In this document: in pieces, positions 37,901 to 48,208 of the stretch
Numbering within the stretch: the first letter of the stretch is position 1
How the letters are laid out: each line of letters opens with the position of its first letter
DNA from: Bolinopsis microptera
Taxonomy: Eukaryota; Ctenophora; Tentaculata; Lobata; Bolinopsidae
Assembly (NCBI RefSeq): GCF_026151205.1
Contig: NC_087073.1
Location: forward strand, 21,528,658 to 21,592,657
Direction of reading: 5' to 3'
Length of the DNA stretch: 64,000 bases
The notes under the pieces: model-generated
What the model saw: only the letters and a program-made list of their open reading frames with translations
Told to the model about the DNA's origin: nothing
Databases searched by the model: none
Made by a program: the position numbers and the translations under genes

Positions 37901-40900
37901 GAAGCTCTGGCTATCACCAGGTGCAACACGTGACTCATATTCTCACTCAACCTGGTTAGACGCAACTTATAGGTTACAGAAAAAGAAAACAATTTTCAAT
38001 GGTATGATTTTCAAGAACTACGTTTCATACTAAAATTTAAGGTTAAGTTTTCATACAAATATAAAGCGGAATATTGGGGCTTGAGTCCGGGTTCCCGCCA
38101 ATTTAAGTTAAAACTTACTGCTTATCATTACAGCCCAAGTAGTGTAGTATCTGAAGGAGGTAGACCTGGGCCCAGGGAGCAGGGAATGTGTGGTAGTTGA
38201 AACTGTTGTGAAGTCGCCCCTCAACTATTTGGATCAATATGTCTGTAAACGCCTTGTTCATGTGACGGTACTTATCCGGCTGTTCCTAGGTGATTAGCAG
38301 ACAGTTAGCGATAGCTCAGCAAAAGTATTTAATACTCAAAGTAATATGGACCAAAAATAGAATGGAGTTAACCCTTATTATACTAACCAATTGCTTTCGT
38401 TGAAAATTGAGTCAAAGTACACTACACATTGTTGCGTGTGTTCTTATGGTGGCTTACCTTACAAAGCTAAAGTGCACTCCACATTGTTGCGTGTGTTGTT
38501 AAGGTGGCTTACCTTACAAAGTTTCAGATATATAGGTAGAGCAGATATCATGACCCCAGCATCAGGATCACACAACGCCTTCAAGTAACGTTCATCGTGT
38601 GTTTGTTCTGGCATTTCCCGCAGAAACTGGTACAAAACATCTACTGCTTTCTTTCTGATTATCTCTCTGGGAAGGAGAAAGTAATATTATTTGGTACAAA
38701 ACATCTACTGCTTTCTTTCTGATTATCTCTCTGGGAAGGGAGAGGAGAAAGTAATATTAATTTCAATTACAAATTATAATAACACTAGTATAACCCGTGC
38801 CAACGGCCGGAACTTCACTATCGCAGTTGAAATCCAAAAGTATAAACCCGCCTATTATATTCGAAAACACGCATTACATTGTCGTATGAAAGTATGAACT
38901 CTCTGATAGTCCAAACAAACCGCAAACAAAACCCCCTCCCCCAACCTTATAAGCTTATAGTATTACATAACAGTGAATATTGCCGCTGATACATTGCCGA
39001 ATAACCTAATTATGATTTATCCCCGATTTATGTACCAACGCTGCATATGCAGTAATGGGAGAGAGAGCGAGGAGGGAGAAAAAGTGAGCCATTTTATGTC
39101 ACATTTGTGGTACAAAACCATCAATTTAACCACTTACCATCGGCCGATTAAAAAATTGCATATTGGCTTCGTCAGGGTTTTGTCGAAACTATGTACCGAA
39201 CAAACCAGTCCCATAAGTTTTACCGTTTTCTTGATTAAGCCGCTCGGAAATTACACGCACACAGACAGACAGACAGACAGACACACATTTTGAGATTAGT
39301 AGTATAGATGACATAAACGTGGTTGGATAGAAAAGAGTAATGTCACGAAGGTTATCACGAACTTTCGCGTCATTTTATTAAACTAACTTCGGATGAGATA
39401 GCTTTTTGATGATAGTAGGAAGAAAAGCAGATATTGTATCTTTTCCCATGAGCTGACAGATGGCAGTGAGAGCCATACTTTGCTCCACAACACTTTCTGA
39501 TGCAAGATCCTGAGGGTAACAGCGAACTTTAATTGGGTTCAAAAGCATTTCAAATTGTTTATTTAAAAAACCACACATGGCATTAAAATGAAGGGTTCGA
39601 CTGATATAGTCCGGCTCTCTTCCTTACTTTTTGTAAAGAGCAGCATAACAGGAGAGATTCCTCACGTCCCGGGTTAAGAAGCAGAGACGAAACTAAATAC
39701 CCTGAAATAGATTAAATGTCAATTAAAAATTTTGGAAGCATGTAAGGATTTAGACCTGATGTCGATCGTATATACTAAAAATACTCTAGCACATGCAATT
39801 GTAACTGCAGTTTTACAGAACTCTAAATGCTTAATGAAGACACTTGCAGGTACCACCCGTATTCATAGTCAGACCTGAGTTTAGTCATTTTCCGATGCGA
39901 GATTGGGGACGGGTTCTATAAACGAACAAACTAACAAATGTACGTTTACACATTGGCACATCATTTGATGATGATACGGTGGGTTGGAAAATATGATCCA
40001 TTACGAATACGCAATGTTAGCACCCTTTATTGTCGTTTTCTTCCCCGTTTATTGATGATCACGTCAAAATTCTACAAATCTGTTCTTATTTTGATTGCTT
40101 CATGTTATTTGTTTTCGATACTTTACCAGGACATCGTAAAGACAAACTTCAAGCTAAATTTAAGAGCAGTTTCATCCACGATCGATTACGAGATCCCATC
40201 TCAAGAGTTGTTAAAAGAACAGTTAAACCGATTCTATGACGAAATGTACAGCACCTACCAGTCGCCATCTGACTGGATGCATGTCTTACTCAATCAAACT
40301 TATTATTTCCCCAATACTAACATAATTTTCACGGGAATACCTAAAACAGGTTGTTCGCACTGGAAAGAACTCTTCCTACAAGCAGAGGGCGTACTAAAAG
40401 GTCGACTTGAGTATCTTCCCGATGTACATTTCAATTTCTCATCTCCCTACAAACTTCATAATTTCGCTAAAACATGGAACGGGAAATACGACGAGAAGAT
40501 CAATACAGCGACCAGCATTGTGGCATTGAGAAACCCTTGGGTGAGAGCTGTCTCTGCATACAGACAGAAACTATCCAGCGAGAAAACACAAGGAAACACT
40601 TTGCCAAAACTTCAGTTAGAGATCATTCAATCCGAACGGAATGTCTCTCAAATTCAGCATTTCGCTCTTCTTCGGAGCGATCCGAAGAGGCTAGTTCACT
40701 TACTAGAAACTAGATAAAAACTCCAACGTTCGAGGAGTATGTAAGGTATACAGTAAAAGAAAACGAGAAAATAACAGCAAATCCACATTTCTCTCCTCAA
40801 AACATGTTTTTATCGGTGAACGAAGTCCGTTATGACTATATTTTACCGATGGAATTTGCGGAACAAATGTCCACGGAGTTCTTACAGACAGTGGGAATAG

Positions 40901-43339
40901 ATATTCCTTTGCCAGGATCTTATGACAGAGAAACTGATCCAAGGTTGCAGACGTCAGTAGTAAAAGCAAGGGAGTTATTTTCTACATTGGATAAGGAACT
41001 GGTAGATAAATTTTATGAAATTTATAAGTGGGATTTCAAGCTCCTTGATTACAGCAACTTTAGCGATCCAAACTTTCCATTTCCTAATTTCTACACTGAC
41101 TGTGAAAATGACAAATGAGTTGATAAACTAAAATTGTTATATTTTCAATTTGAAAGATACAACCCATATCTATGCTTCCCACTACAGATTTGGAGACCAC
41201 TCTTTCAATACATAATTTGGGGTTCGAAATACTGGGCTATAGTAATTGTCTCCTTGTATATCTTGATTTATTTATAATAATTAATTTCTGTATAATTATG
41301 TATTGTTTGAAAAGAATTATGATAAAAGAGCTGCTCCCGCCGTGACTACTGGGACTGTTATTGGAATAATTGGTAGATAGTATAATATAGGGCACGCATA
41401 ATCCTGTCAATTCCTATTTTTGAATACTGAGATATTTCATTCCTTTTCAATCTCCAAGTATAACTAGTCGGTGCCAAAAATGGGATGATTGAAGCAAGAG
41501 TAAAGCTAGTATCTAAACAATAACTCAAAACTTCAATTTCACGGAATAAATCAAAGCAGGTGCTTACCAACCCTCTTGTAGAATAAACTGGACTGTTGAG
41601 CAAACTTGATGGCATCAATAACGCCGAAAGTAGCATCGTATCCCAGCATGTGTATGTAGATGAGCTTTACCAAGCGTTCGTGCTGCACAGACTGAAAACG
41701 TGTCACTTAAATTCTGTAAAAGAGTTAAATAAACGCGCGTGATGCCACTGTGAACACTGTATACAGCGAACTTATCACGCGTAAAGGGTTTCGCGCGCTA
41801 CGTTTACCAGTTTATGTAGACGCGGCTACCACAAAAGGTGGCGGGCAAATGGCATTGGATTTAAAAAATCGACCCAGATAAATATTTACGTCATGCCAGT
41901 TTGACGGCGCAGAAAATACAGCTCGAACATAAACATCCTCAGCTGGTGCATACTGCGATGAAAGTGGTCAGCGTTATTTTATTCGTTTATGAACACGGTC
42001 ACAAAAAGATCACAAGTGGGTCACATCTCAGTCTAATTTAACCTGAATATATTAACAATGAGTATGTTTAGCTCTAGACTAGCAGAGAGGCTGCAGGACC
42101 TGTTTGAGGTTTCAATTTGGGCAACTTGCAAGAGTTTTGGAGACTACATGTACCAATCGAAAGCACGTCATGGCATGGAGCTTTTAATGGGAATTTAGTT
42201 TACTCTTTCTAACTATTTTGTTATTGAAATAAAAAAATAAGGTTCCGATGGACCTATGCAGCCCCCGGTCTACTCAGCCGAATGCTCGAGAAATCGTGTG
42301 TGAGGGTTAAATGAGGAGCTGTACATGATCAATGCAGCGGAGCCACGGGCGAAGAAAGTGTGGTATAATACCTTAACCGTCGCTGGCCTTAGTAATCGAT
42401 CCTTCGGTTTCCTGTAAGTGCTGGTGCCGGCCATGGTTGTCCGAAGTTAAAGTAAAAGGGTGGTTTTCATAGATGACCCTGCTGCTTTGCAGCTAAACAA
42501 CGTAAAGTAAAGTAAAGTAAAGTAAATTATATGACTACCAAGTCCTTACAATTACTTACACTTACTGTACCAACAAATATAGATAGGGAAAGCGTTAGTG
42601 CAGGATTGTCCAAGATAATATCTCATTTAGTTTGATAGGTCCTCCCCAAAGGGAGGTGAGCCTAGCCCCGAGGTACTGCAATACGGGGAAGACTCGTGGT
42701 CTGGCTGAAGCAAGCTTCACATCCTAGACCGATTTCCAAAAATCAATTTAATATTGAAGCTACTCGATGAGTAGCGTATCAGATATTAAACTGATAAGAA
42801 CAGATACTACACTTGATCTTAGCCAAAAGGCCGAGAAGCGATGCTTATTATACTTTAAATACGGGGTATATAGAGAGCATTTAATATTTCCTTGTGTTTA
42901 AAAATGTTCACATTTATATTAGTATCAAGGTATCATCTTCCAATCCTTATGATCCATTAATTATGTTGTCAAGTTTTTAAAGCAAATTCTGGAATTTACT
43001 CACAGTATATCGAAGAAAATAGCGAACAAAGCTGTTATTCCGAACAAAAGTAAAATTTACTTACCGAAGTTGCGTAGGGTGTTTTTATTTCTTTCTTCAG
43101 ATTATCGACCTCTACCTGCATGACCAAGGATTCCTCCTGAAATATATGATAGTTTAAGATGCCCGATAATTCGGGTTAGGTATCCAAATCCGAAAAAATG
43201 TAAACCTCCAAACTGTAGTTTTATGTGCAAAGCATCTTACATATTTAGTTTTGGAGTCGGCTATGTCCTTGATGAACTTCTTGAAGGTGGGGGAGTGGCC
43301 GTTGGGAGTGCCAATTATCATTTGCTCCACATTCTTCAT
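34939..43339 (-). CDS. AP4E1: AP-4 complex epsilon adaptin, short form lacking a recognisable ear
   Basis: Fifteen exons on the minus strand: 43339-43241, 43136-43065, 41691-41568, 39701-39628, 39509-39388, 38666-38513, 38285-38119, 37951-37776, 37665-37564, 37414-37285, 37022-36867, 36734-36553, 35930-35737, 35504-35361 and 35196-34939. They sum to 2154 nt (717 aa) in frame. Family landmarks in the adaptin N-terminal HEAT solenoid include RLVKLIYIHMLGYDATFG, SMALTAICQLMG, the ALCDPDAGVM helix, FNYHTFPAPWAQVYLLQILH and AVLYQVCQTILSIYP. AP-4 sorts cargo such as ATG9 at the trans-Golgi. Animal epsilon chains are usually about 1100 aa, and I see no hinge or ear here. Exon 12 has a weaker donor (GTTCGT). 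Introns contain U2 snRNA, an antisense sulfotransferase gene, MITEs and a CACGTG array. Confidence 0.9.
35525..35710. repeat. nine-copy 21-bp tandem array with an E-box in every unit
   Basis: AGGTCACGTGCTTTGTAAT units start at 35525, 35546, 35567, 35588, 35609, 35630, 35651, 35672 and 35693. They are nearly identical apart from one or two bases at the unit end. The array fills most of the 232-bp AP4E1 intron before exon 14. Each unit has the palindrome CACGTG in the context GTCACGTG, a bHLH-Zip binding consensus. Confidence 0.95.
35997..36476. mobile_element. 480-bp MITE with GTCGTTCACATATTACGTAA terminal inverted repeats
   Basis: The left end (35997) and right end (36476) are inverted copies of about 25 bp, preceded by G runs. 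The interior has poly-C/G tracts at 36130 and 36390 and a module TTTCATGCTACCCTGATCAT shared with the foldback element at 43372-45086. There is no coding capacity. It lies in the AP4E1 intron between exons 12 and 13. Confidence 0.85.
38421..38522. repeat. tandem duplication over the AP4E1 exon 6 donor site
   Basis: A segment of about 45 bp around GGTGGCTTACCTTACAAAG occurs twice (38421-38467 and 38479-38522), duplicating the exon 6 donor (GTAAGC on the minus strand). The outer copy is a potential alternative donor. Confidence 0.8.
38626..38760. repeat. tandem duplication over the AP4E1 exon 6 acceptor site
   Basis: ATCTACTGCTTTCTTTCTGA and the following acceptor (TTCCCAG on the minus strand) occur twice, at 38639-38690 and 38701-38760. 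Using the outer acceptor would shift the reading frame before exon 6. Confidence 0.8.
38780..39305. mobile_element. possible non-autonomous retroelement ending in a CAGA microsatellite
   Basis: Starts near CTAGTATAACCCGTGCCAAC and ends with (CAGA)n, ACACACATTTTGAGATTAG and TAGTATAGATG. This start/end style is familiar from dispersed invertebrate retroelements. No coding frame and no certain target duplication were found. Confidence 0.45.
40055..41118 (+). pseudogene. Golgi carbohydrate sulfotransferase (family 2), frameshifted
   Basis: This single-exon plus-strand gene lies in AP4E1 intron 3, antisense to it. From the preferred ATG at 40055 (an in-frame ATG at 39938 exists) it has a short tail and a signal-anchor (SVLILIASCYLFSILY), typical of type II Golgi enzymes. 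PAPS-binding motifs are present: the 5'-loop PKTGCSHWKE and the 3'-phosphate motif RNPWVRAVSAYRQKL. The frame stops at 40717 (after HLLETR). The family signature resumes one frame over at 40718: TPTFEEYVRY, then PHFSPQNMF and YDYILPMEF, ending at 41118. The shift coincides with an A5 run. It could be a real null allele, a pseudogene or a base-calling error. It resembles the CHST8-14 type, but the substrate cannot be told. Confidence 0.8.
42232..42525 (+). mobile_element. putative SINE with (GTAAA)n tail
   Basis: A GC-richer block of about 290 bp in AP4E1 intron 2 begins after an A-rich run (GGTTCCGATGGACCTATGC) and ends in five GTAAA units at 42500-42523. The body has no reading frame and no clear A/B boxes. 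No second copy was found in this window, so the class is uncertain. Confidence 0.4.
42655..42842 (-). ncRNA. RNU2: U2 spliceosomal snRNA
   Basis: The minus strand from 42842 reads ATCGCTTCTCGGCCTTTTGG, identical to the universal U2 5' end. It continues through the branch-point recognition GTGTAGTATC to AGTTTAATATCTGATACG without change. Stem IIa differs from vertebrates but pairs perfectly (GCTACTC/GAGTAGC). The Sm site GATTTTTGG follows. Stem III has the GAAGCTTGCTTC hairpin. Stem IV closes around GTATTGCAGTACC with CCCC/GGGG pairing. Length is 188 nt, as expected. Compensatory changes in the stems argue for a functional gene rather than a dead copy. It lies within AP4E1 intron 2, on the same strand. 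I could not identify the upstream PSE by eye. Confidence 0.96.
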
Positions 43340-43371
43340 CCTTCCAGGAATTTGGGGTTAAGGGACGCAAA

Positions 43372-45086
43372 AGTTGCAAGTGGGGGGGGGGGCCAATGGC
43401 ATAAAATGGCATAAAATGGCATAAAATGGAGACTTTTTCTATGGAGAAAATGGAAAAACCCATGAGTAATTCTCCATTTTCTCCATTTTATGCCACTTGC
43501 AAAAGTTGCAAGTGGGGGGGGGGCCAATGGCATAAAATGGCATAAAATGGCATAAAATGGAGACTTTTTCTATGGAGAAAATGGAAAAACCCATGAGTAA
43601 TTCTCCATTTTCTCCATTTTATGCCATGAATTTTGTCTTCAAATTTTGATCTTTAACACCTAAATTGGACATCCTAACATGTTTATTTACGCTTACTAGG
43701 GGCGTAACAAGCTTATGAAAGCTCATAGTAGGCTACTAGATGCTTATACTAGGTTAGTAGAGGCACACTTCAGGCAAACTCATAATTACTCAAGCCTAGT
43801 GTAAAGTTATTTCTACAGGCTACAGCAGGAGTGAGTAATAGGGGAGAGTAATTATAGGCACTGAGAAGTGAGACCTACATCCTCGAAAGTCGAAACAAGC
43901 TCGCACTGCAAAGGGGAGGCCTGCCTTCCGAGATCGCATTACTAGGGGGAAGCCTCGAGTCCAAATTTGTGTATTTAGGGGTAGGTGCAGACTTCGATAA
44001 ACCGAAAAATCAAAAAAATATTTTCGGCTAATAATGAAGAGGGTAGCATGAAACGTGGAGAAAAGTGGTTTTTAGAAAAACTTTGAAAAATTTTGACTTA
44101 GAAAATTTTCGGCCCGAGTCATTCTCGATACGTACCTCTCGTATCGAGAGCTCACGATTCCGAGCTCGTGTTGCAAAGGGGAGGCCTGCCTTCCGAGATC
44201 GCATTACCAGGGGGAAGCCTCGAGTCCAAATTTGTGTATCGAGGGGTAGGTGCAGACTTCGATAAACCGAAAAACCAAAAAAAAATTTTCGGCTAATAAT
44301 GAAGAGGGTAGCATGAAACGTGGAGAAAAGTGGTTTTTAGAAAAACTTTGAAAAATTTTGAATTAGAAAATTTTCGGCCCGAGTCATTCTCGATACGTAC
44401 CTCTCGTATCGAGAGCTCCCGATTCCGAGCTCGTATTGCAAAGGGGAGGCCTGCCTTCCGAGATCGCATTACCAGGGGGAAGCCTCGAGTCCAAATTTGT
44501 GTATCGAGGGGTAATTTTCTAAGTCAAAATTTTTCAAAGTTTTTCTGAAAAACACTTTTCTCCACGTTTCATGCTACCTTGTTCATTATAAGCCGAAAAT
44601 ATTTTTTCGGTCAAAATTTTTCAAATTTTTTCTGAAGACCGCTTTTCTCCACGTTTCATGCTACCCTGTTCATTATTTGCCGAAAATATTTTTTCGAAGT
44701 CCACACCTTCCCCTCGATACACAATTTTGGACTCGAGGTAATGCGATCTCGGAAGGCAGGCCTCCCCTTTGCAACACGAGCACGGAATCGGGAGCTCTCG
44801 AAACGGGAGGTACGTATCGAAAATGACTCGGACCGAACATTTTCTAAGTCAACATTTTTCAAAGTTTTTCTGAAAACCACTTTTCTCCATGTTTCATGAT
44901 ACCCTGTTCATTATTGGCCGAAAATATCTTTTTTTAAATAATTTTTCTCGAAATTCTAAATTTTTCAGGTTTTCAATGGCATAAAATGGCATAAAATGGA
45001 GACTTTTTCTATGGAGAAAATGGAAAAACCCATGAGTAATTCTCCATTTTCTCCATTTATGCCATTGGCCCCCCCCCCCCCCTTGC
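43372..45086. mobile_element. 1.7-kb foldback element with G-run ends, next to the AP4E1 start
   Basis: The outer ends (TTGCAAGTGGGGG and CCCCCTTGCAAG) and the adjoining GGCATAAAATGGAGACTTTT / ATGGAGAAAATGG blocks are inverted copies at 43372-43500 and 44976-45086. The left end block is itself tandemly duplicated (43504-43626). Inside are three direct units with 265-bp period (TGCAAAGGGGAGGCCTGCC starting at 43907, 44172 and 44437), then an inverted unit (44517-44850). Short repeated frames in the units are by-products of the repeat. No transposase was found. The left end is about 33 bp from the AP4E1 ATG at 43339. Confidence 0.85.
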
Positions 45087-45976
45087 AAGTTTATTGCTTA
45101 TTCTTAGACATGATTACGGAGAGTGGTTTTATTATTAATCCCTAAATAGAGATTGAAGAGAAACTCTGCATTCCTCAAAATAATACGAATGTAGAAATTG
45201 GCAGTGAAACTACAATTAATATTGTTTTAGAGTATTACATTTAGTTTATCTCAACATTATACAGGATCCAGTCCAACACGAAAAATTATGCTATTTATCT
45301 GCTTAATTAATATTTTAATTAAAACATCACAAAAGTTGAAACCCATACGTAAATATAGCATGTCAAGAAGTTGCAAAAATAAAACTGATTCTAAATCATA
45401 ATTAATTTCCTAACTGTTCCTAACTGTATATCACTCCCGATGGTTATTAATATGTACATAGGTTATGTAATGGGTAATAATTAACAAAATTAATAATACT
45501 GAAGGTAGCATTTAAAGATCATAACTAATGTTTCCAATTCTGAAGCCTATTTCAGTAAACATTATACGTTGTTGCTGCCAAGAACTTATTATCTTGAAGT
45601 CTCAGATGCACAAATATCTTTGCTGCAAAATAATGAGTAATCCGATAGCCCACAGGGAATCATCATGCACGTGAACTATCACGTGATATCTATTTATAGA
45701 ACACTTTTGTCAAACATCATATCATTTAAAAAGTATATTTTATTATTATCAAAGGATATTTAAACAGCTAAAAACGAGCTGAGAGAAGAAGCTAATCAAC
45801 AACAACAAACTAAAATCCGCAAAGTATTCAATACTAATACTACTGTAGAAGGAAGAACAGTATAATCACAAAACATCACAATCACGAAATAAATACCACA
45901 AACAAACAAACACACATCGCAAACTCACTCGCAAATTCACTCCCTACATTTGCTTGATACTTTTCTTACTCTTCAG
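45087..45976. other. intergenic, no recognised gene
   Basis: AT-rich sequence between the foldback element and the VMP1 stop. It probably includes the VMP1 3'UTR. No other feature was seen. Confidence 0.55.
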
Positions 45977-47068
45977 TCATTGCGCCTTCTTTTTCTCCAC
46001 CACATCTTTATGGTACTGCTGAGCCATGGAATTAACGATGGACAAAACAAAGTACCCGATCATAAGAAAGAGGAAGATCTCAAAACATTTGGATACCATA
46101 GAATCAGTGGGGGGACCACCCTCTTTACCGCCACTGTGAAGTTTCAACTTCTGTTTATCCATGTAGTCCACAAAAGGAGCGTGCAGGGCGGGTCCTATTT
46201 CAGGAATACTAGCAATGAGGTTCTCTAACGCCTCTAAATGGTGCTTAGTGAAGATGAATATCACAAACAACATCTGGATGTGCATTTTAACGATAGCTTT
46301 ACCAATCAGAGTGGCACCGAAGAATGTTGTAAAAGGGACAAGGAAATGTCCGCAAGTAAGCCCAGCCAGATCGAACAGAGGATTGGGAATACTGGCACAT
46401 AGAAGAATTCCGAAGAATCCAGCCTTTTCAACGAGATTGTGCATGAGTAACTTGGCACGTGACCAGAGGTCCAGGTCATCTTTCTCCTTAATCTCCTCCA
46501 GCTCATTAAAGTCCTCGTCCTCCAGCTGCTGCCCTGATAACCTGGCAGCACGTGCCATGAAATAGGGTGGAAGTTCCCCTAGCGCAGTGCCAGCCCCCCA
46601 CATAAACGCCTCCAGCCTTACTTTGGACATGATAGCCAGCAAGTTAATACTCATGGGCTCCCCGCTGTCAGGGCATGTTATCTCAGCGGGGTAGGGGGGT
46701 TCAGGGAAGTGAGTAGACCCGCACTCCCAGGCAGCAATAGTAACACTAGCTATGTGAGGTCCCAGATAGAGGAGGAATGTGTGGAGTCCAGTACCGAACC
46801 CTACACTAGACAACACTCCCAGACCCAACCAGTAGAGACACCAGGCTGACTTGTCCTGAAGAACAGAGACATAGACCTGGTGTGGACCCTCAAAGTGTAG
46901 AGCAGCCACTACCACAGCACTTAGTACCACACTGGTGAGGATGAGGGTGGTGTTGGTGAGGAGGAGGGTGGTTAGTCTCACTACTTCTGAGATGAGTTGG
47001 AGGGTGAAGTAGAGGAGGGTGGTGAGGGGGCGCCGCCATAGTACTAGTGTTTCCCGCTCACTCGACAT
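45977..47068 (-). CDS. VMP1: vacuole membrane protein 1 (ER scramblase)
   Basis: A single open frame of 363 codons. Family hallmarks: LVLWRRPLTTLLYF near the start, WLGLGVLSSVGFGTGLHTF, LYLGPHIASVTIAAWEC, GTALGELPPYFMARAARLSG, and the VTT/DedA-like core FFGILLCASIPNPLFDLAGL followed by GHFLVPFTTFFGATLIGKA. A terminal membrane helix contains LSIVNSMAQ. VMP1 is an ER multispanning scramblase needed for autophagosome formation and lipoprotein release. It is about 40 residues shorter at the N-terminus than the human protein (406 aa). A CCCCCAG acceptor ends 2 nt before the ATG, so either an upstream exon supplies more N-terminus or the mRNA is trans-spliced there. Its ATG lies 409 bp downstream of the DCXR stop. 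Confidence 0.95.
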   Translation of the reverse strand: MSSERETLVLWRRPLTTLLYFTLQLISEVVRLTTLLLTNTTLILTSVVLSAVVVAALHFEGPHQVYVSVLQDKSAWCLYWLGLGVLSSVGFGTGLHTFLLYLGPHIASVTIAAWECGSTHFPEPPYPAEITCPDSGEPMSINLLAIMSKVRLEAFMWGAGTALGELPPYFMARAARLSGQQLEDEDFNELEEIKEKDDLDLWSRAKLLMHNLVEKAGFFGILLCASIPNPLFDLAGLTCGHFLVPFTTFFGATLIGKAIVKMHIQMLFVIFIFTKHHLEALENLIASIPEIGPALHAPFVDYMDKQKLKLHSGGKEGGPPTDSMVSKCFEIFLFLMIGYFVLSIVNSMAQQYHKDVVEKKKAQ

Positions 47069-47476
47069 ACCTGGGGGATTTAGTTAACAAGGTAGGTTCA
47101 AAGCTGTAACTTTAAAGCTAATTGCACTGTAAATCTGTGAATGAAATTGTATATAATTAGGTTGTAAAAGGAGTGGGAGTTAAACAATTATATGGATCAG
47201 CGGGACAAGTGAAAATGAAATATAGTTGTCAAGACGACTGAAAATTAATTAAAGTAAAAATCCTGTAAATTTTAAAAGCAAGTTCTCGAAATCGTTTCAT
47301 GAGATATAAAATTTACCCGATTTATAAATAAAAACTCATATACAGTTACAAAAATTAACGGATGTTTTAAAAAACCATCTGCAACGGAAACATGAAAATG
47401 TCATGACTTCAGTGTCGATCACTACTAGATAAAAATAATGACCACAATGAATTATTAATGGTATCACTTTAACAAT

Positions 47477-48208
47477 TTACATGGCAAGGAAGCCTCCATC
47501 AATAGGAAGTGTAGTTCCATTTACCATTGAAGAGCTATCACTCAATAAAAATAGAATCGGACCGACAACCTCCTCAATTTCAGCAAATCTTCCCAGAGGT
47601 ATTTTACTCAGCATGGGACCAGCTTTTGCCGGATCAGACCAGCCAACTCTCCCCATATCTGTCATAACTACAGTTGGATTTACACAGTTTACTCTGATAC
47701 CATGACTCCCCAACTCTAGGGCCATATTCTTAGCTAGATTATCTAGCGCTGCTTTTGACATTCCATATAAGGAATGGTCCTGTAAAGCAGCTTGGGACGC
47801 TTGGGATGACACATGAACTATGGAACCAGCCTTTTTGTTATTAACCATATTCTGAGCAGCTGCCTGGGCCACAAAGTAGTTTCCTTTTACATTTACATCC
47901 ATCTGAGCATCGAAATCAGAAGTGGTAATTTCCAGGAAAGGTCTGATAACGGCAGTAGCAGCATTGTTAACGAGTCCGTCCAGAGGAGGTAGAGATAAAA
48001 TGTAGTCTCTAACAGCCTCATACTCAGTAATATCCAGAGTCTTAGTGACTACATTGTGACTACACTCCCTCAACAAAGTGTCCAGGTTAGCCTGACTCCT
48101 GCTGATGACGTAGACATTGGCTCCGTGAGAAGAGAGTGACGTCACAACTCCTCTACCTATACCGGCTCCTCCTCCTGTTACTAGAATGTTCTTACCTCCC
48201 AGATTCAT
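47477..48208 (-). CDS. DCXR: L-xylulose reductase (short-chain dehydrogenase)
   Basis: A single-exon 243-aa frame, almost exactly the vertebrate length (244). Rossmann motif TGGGAGIG at residues 11-18; NNAA loop; active-site Ser in VSSQASQ; catalytic Y148 and K152 in YGMSK; subfamily signatures RVNCVNPTVVMTDMG, IPLGRFAEIEEVV and the DGGFLAM end. The enzyme reduces L-xylulose and dicarbonyls with NADPH in the cytosol and belongs to the uronate cycle. TATTACAG, a good acceptor, ends 12 nt before the ATG. It lies between KDM7-like and VMP1, all on the minus strand. Confidence 0.93.
   Translation of the reverse strand: MNLGGKNILVTGGGAGIGRGVVTSLSSHGANVYVISRSQANLDTLLRECSHNVVTKTLDITEYEAVRDYILSLPPLDGLVNNAATAVIRPFLEITTSDFDAQMDVNVKGNYFVAQAAAQNMVNNKKAGSIVHVSSQASQAALQDHSLYGMSKAALDNLAKNMALELGSHGIRVNCVNPTVVMTDMGRVGWSDPAKAGPMLSKIPLGRFAEIEEVVGPILFLLSDSSSMVNGTTLPIDGGFLAM

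Noticed and set aside
39259..39290. (CAGA)n run as an independent microsatellite feature
   Set aside because: It appears to be the 3' end of the putative retroelement at 38780-39305, so it was folded into that entry.
44065..44880. Three similar arginine-rich short frames
   Set aside because: They are the same repeat unit of the foldback element read twice on plus and once on minus; composition follows the repeat and there is no start-site context.
46215..46565. Plus-strand frame of 116 codons
   Set aside because: Antisense shadow of the conserved VMP1 coding sequence.
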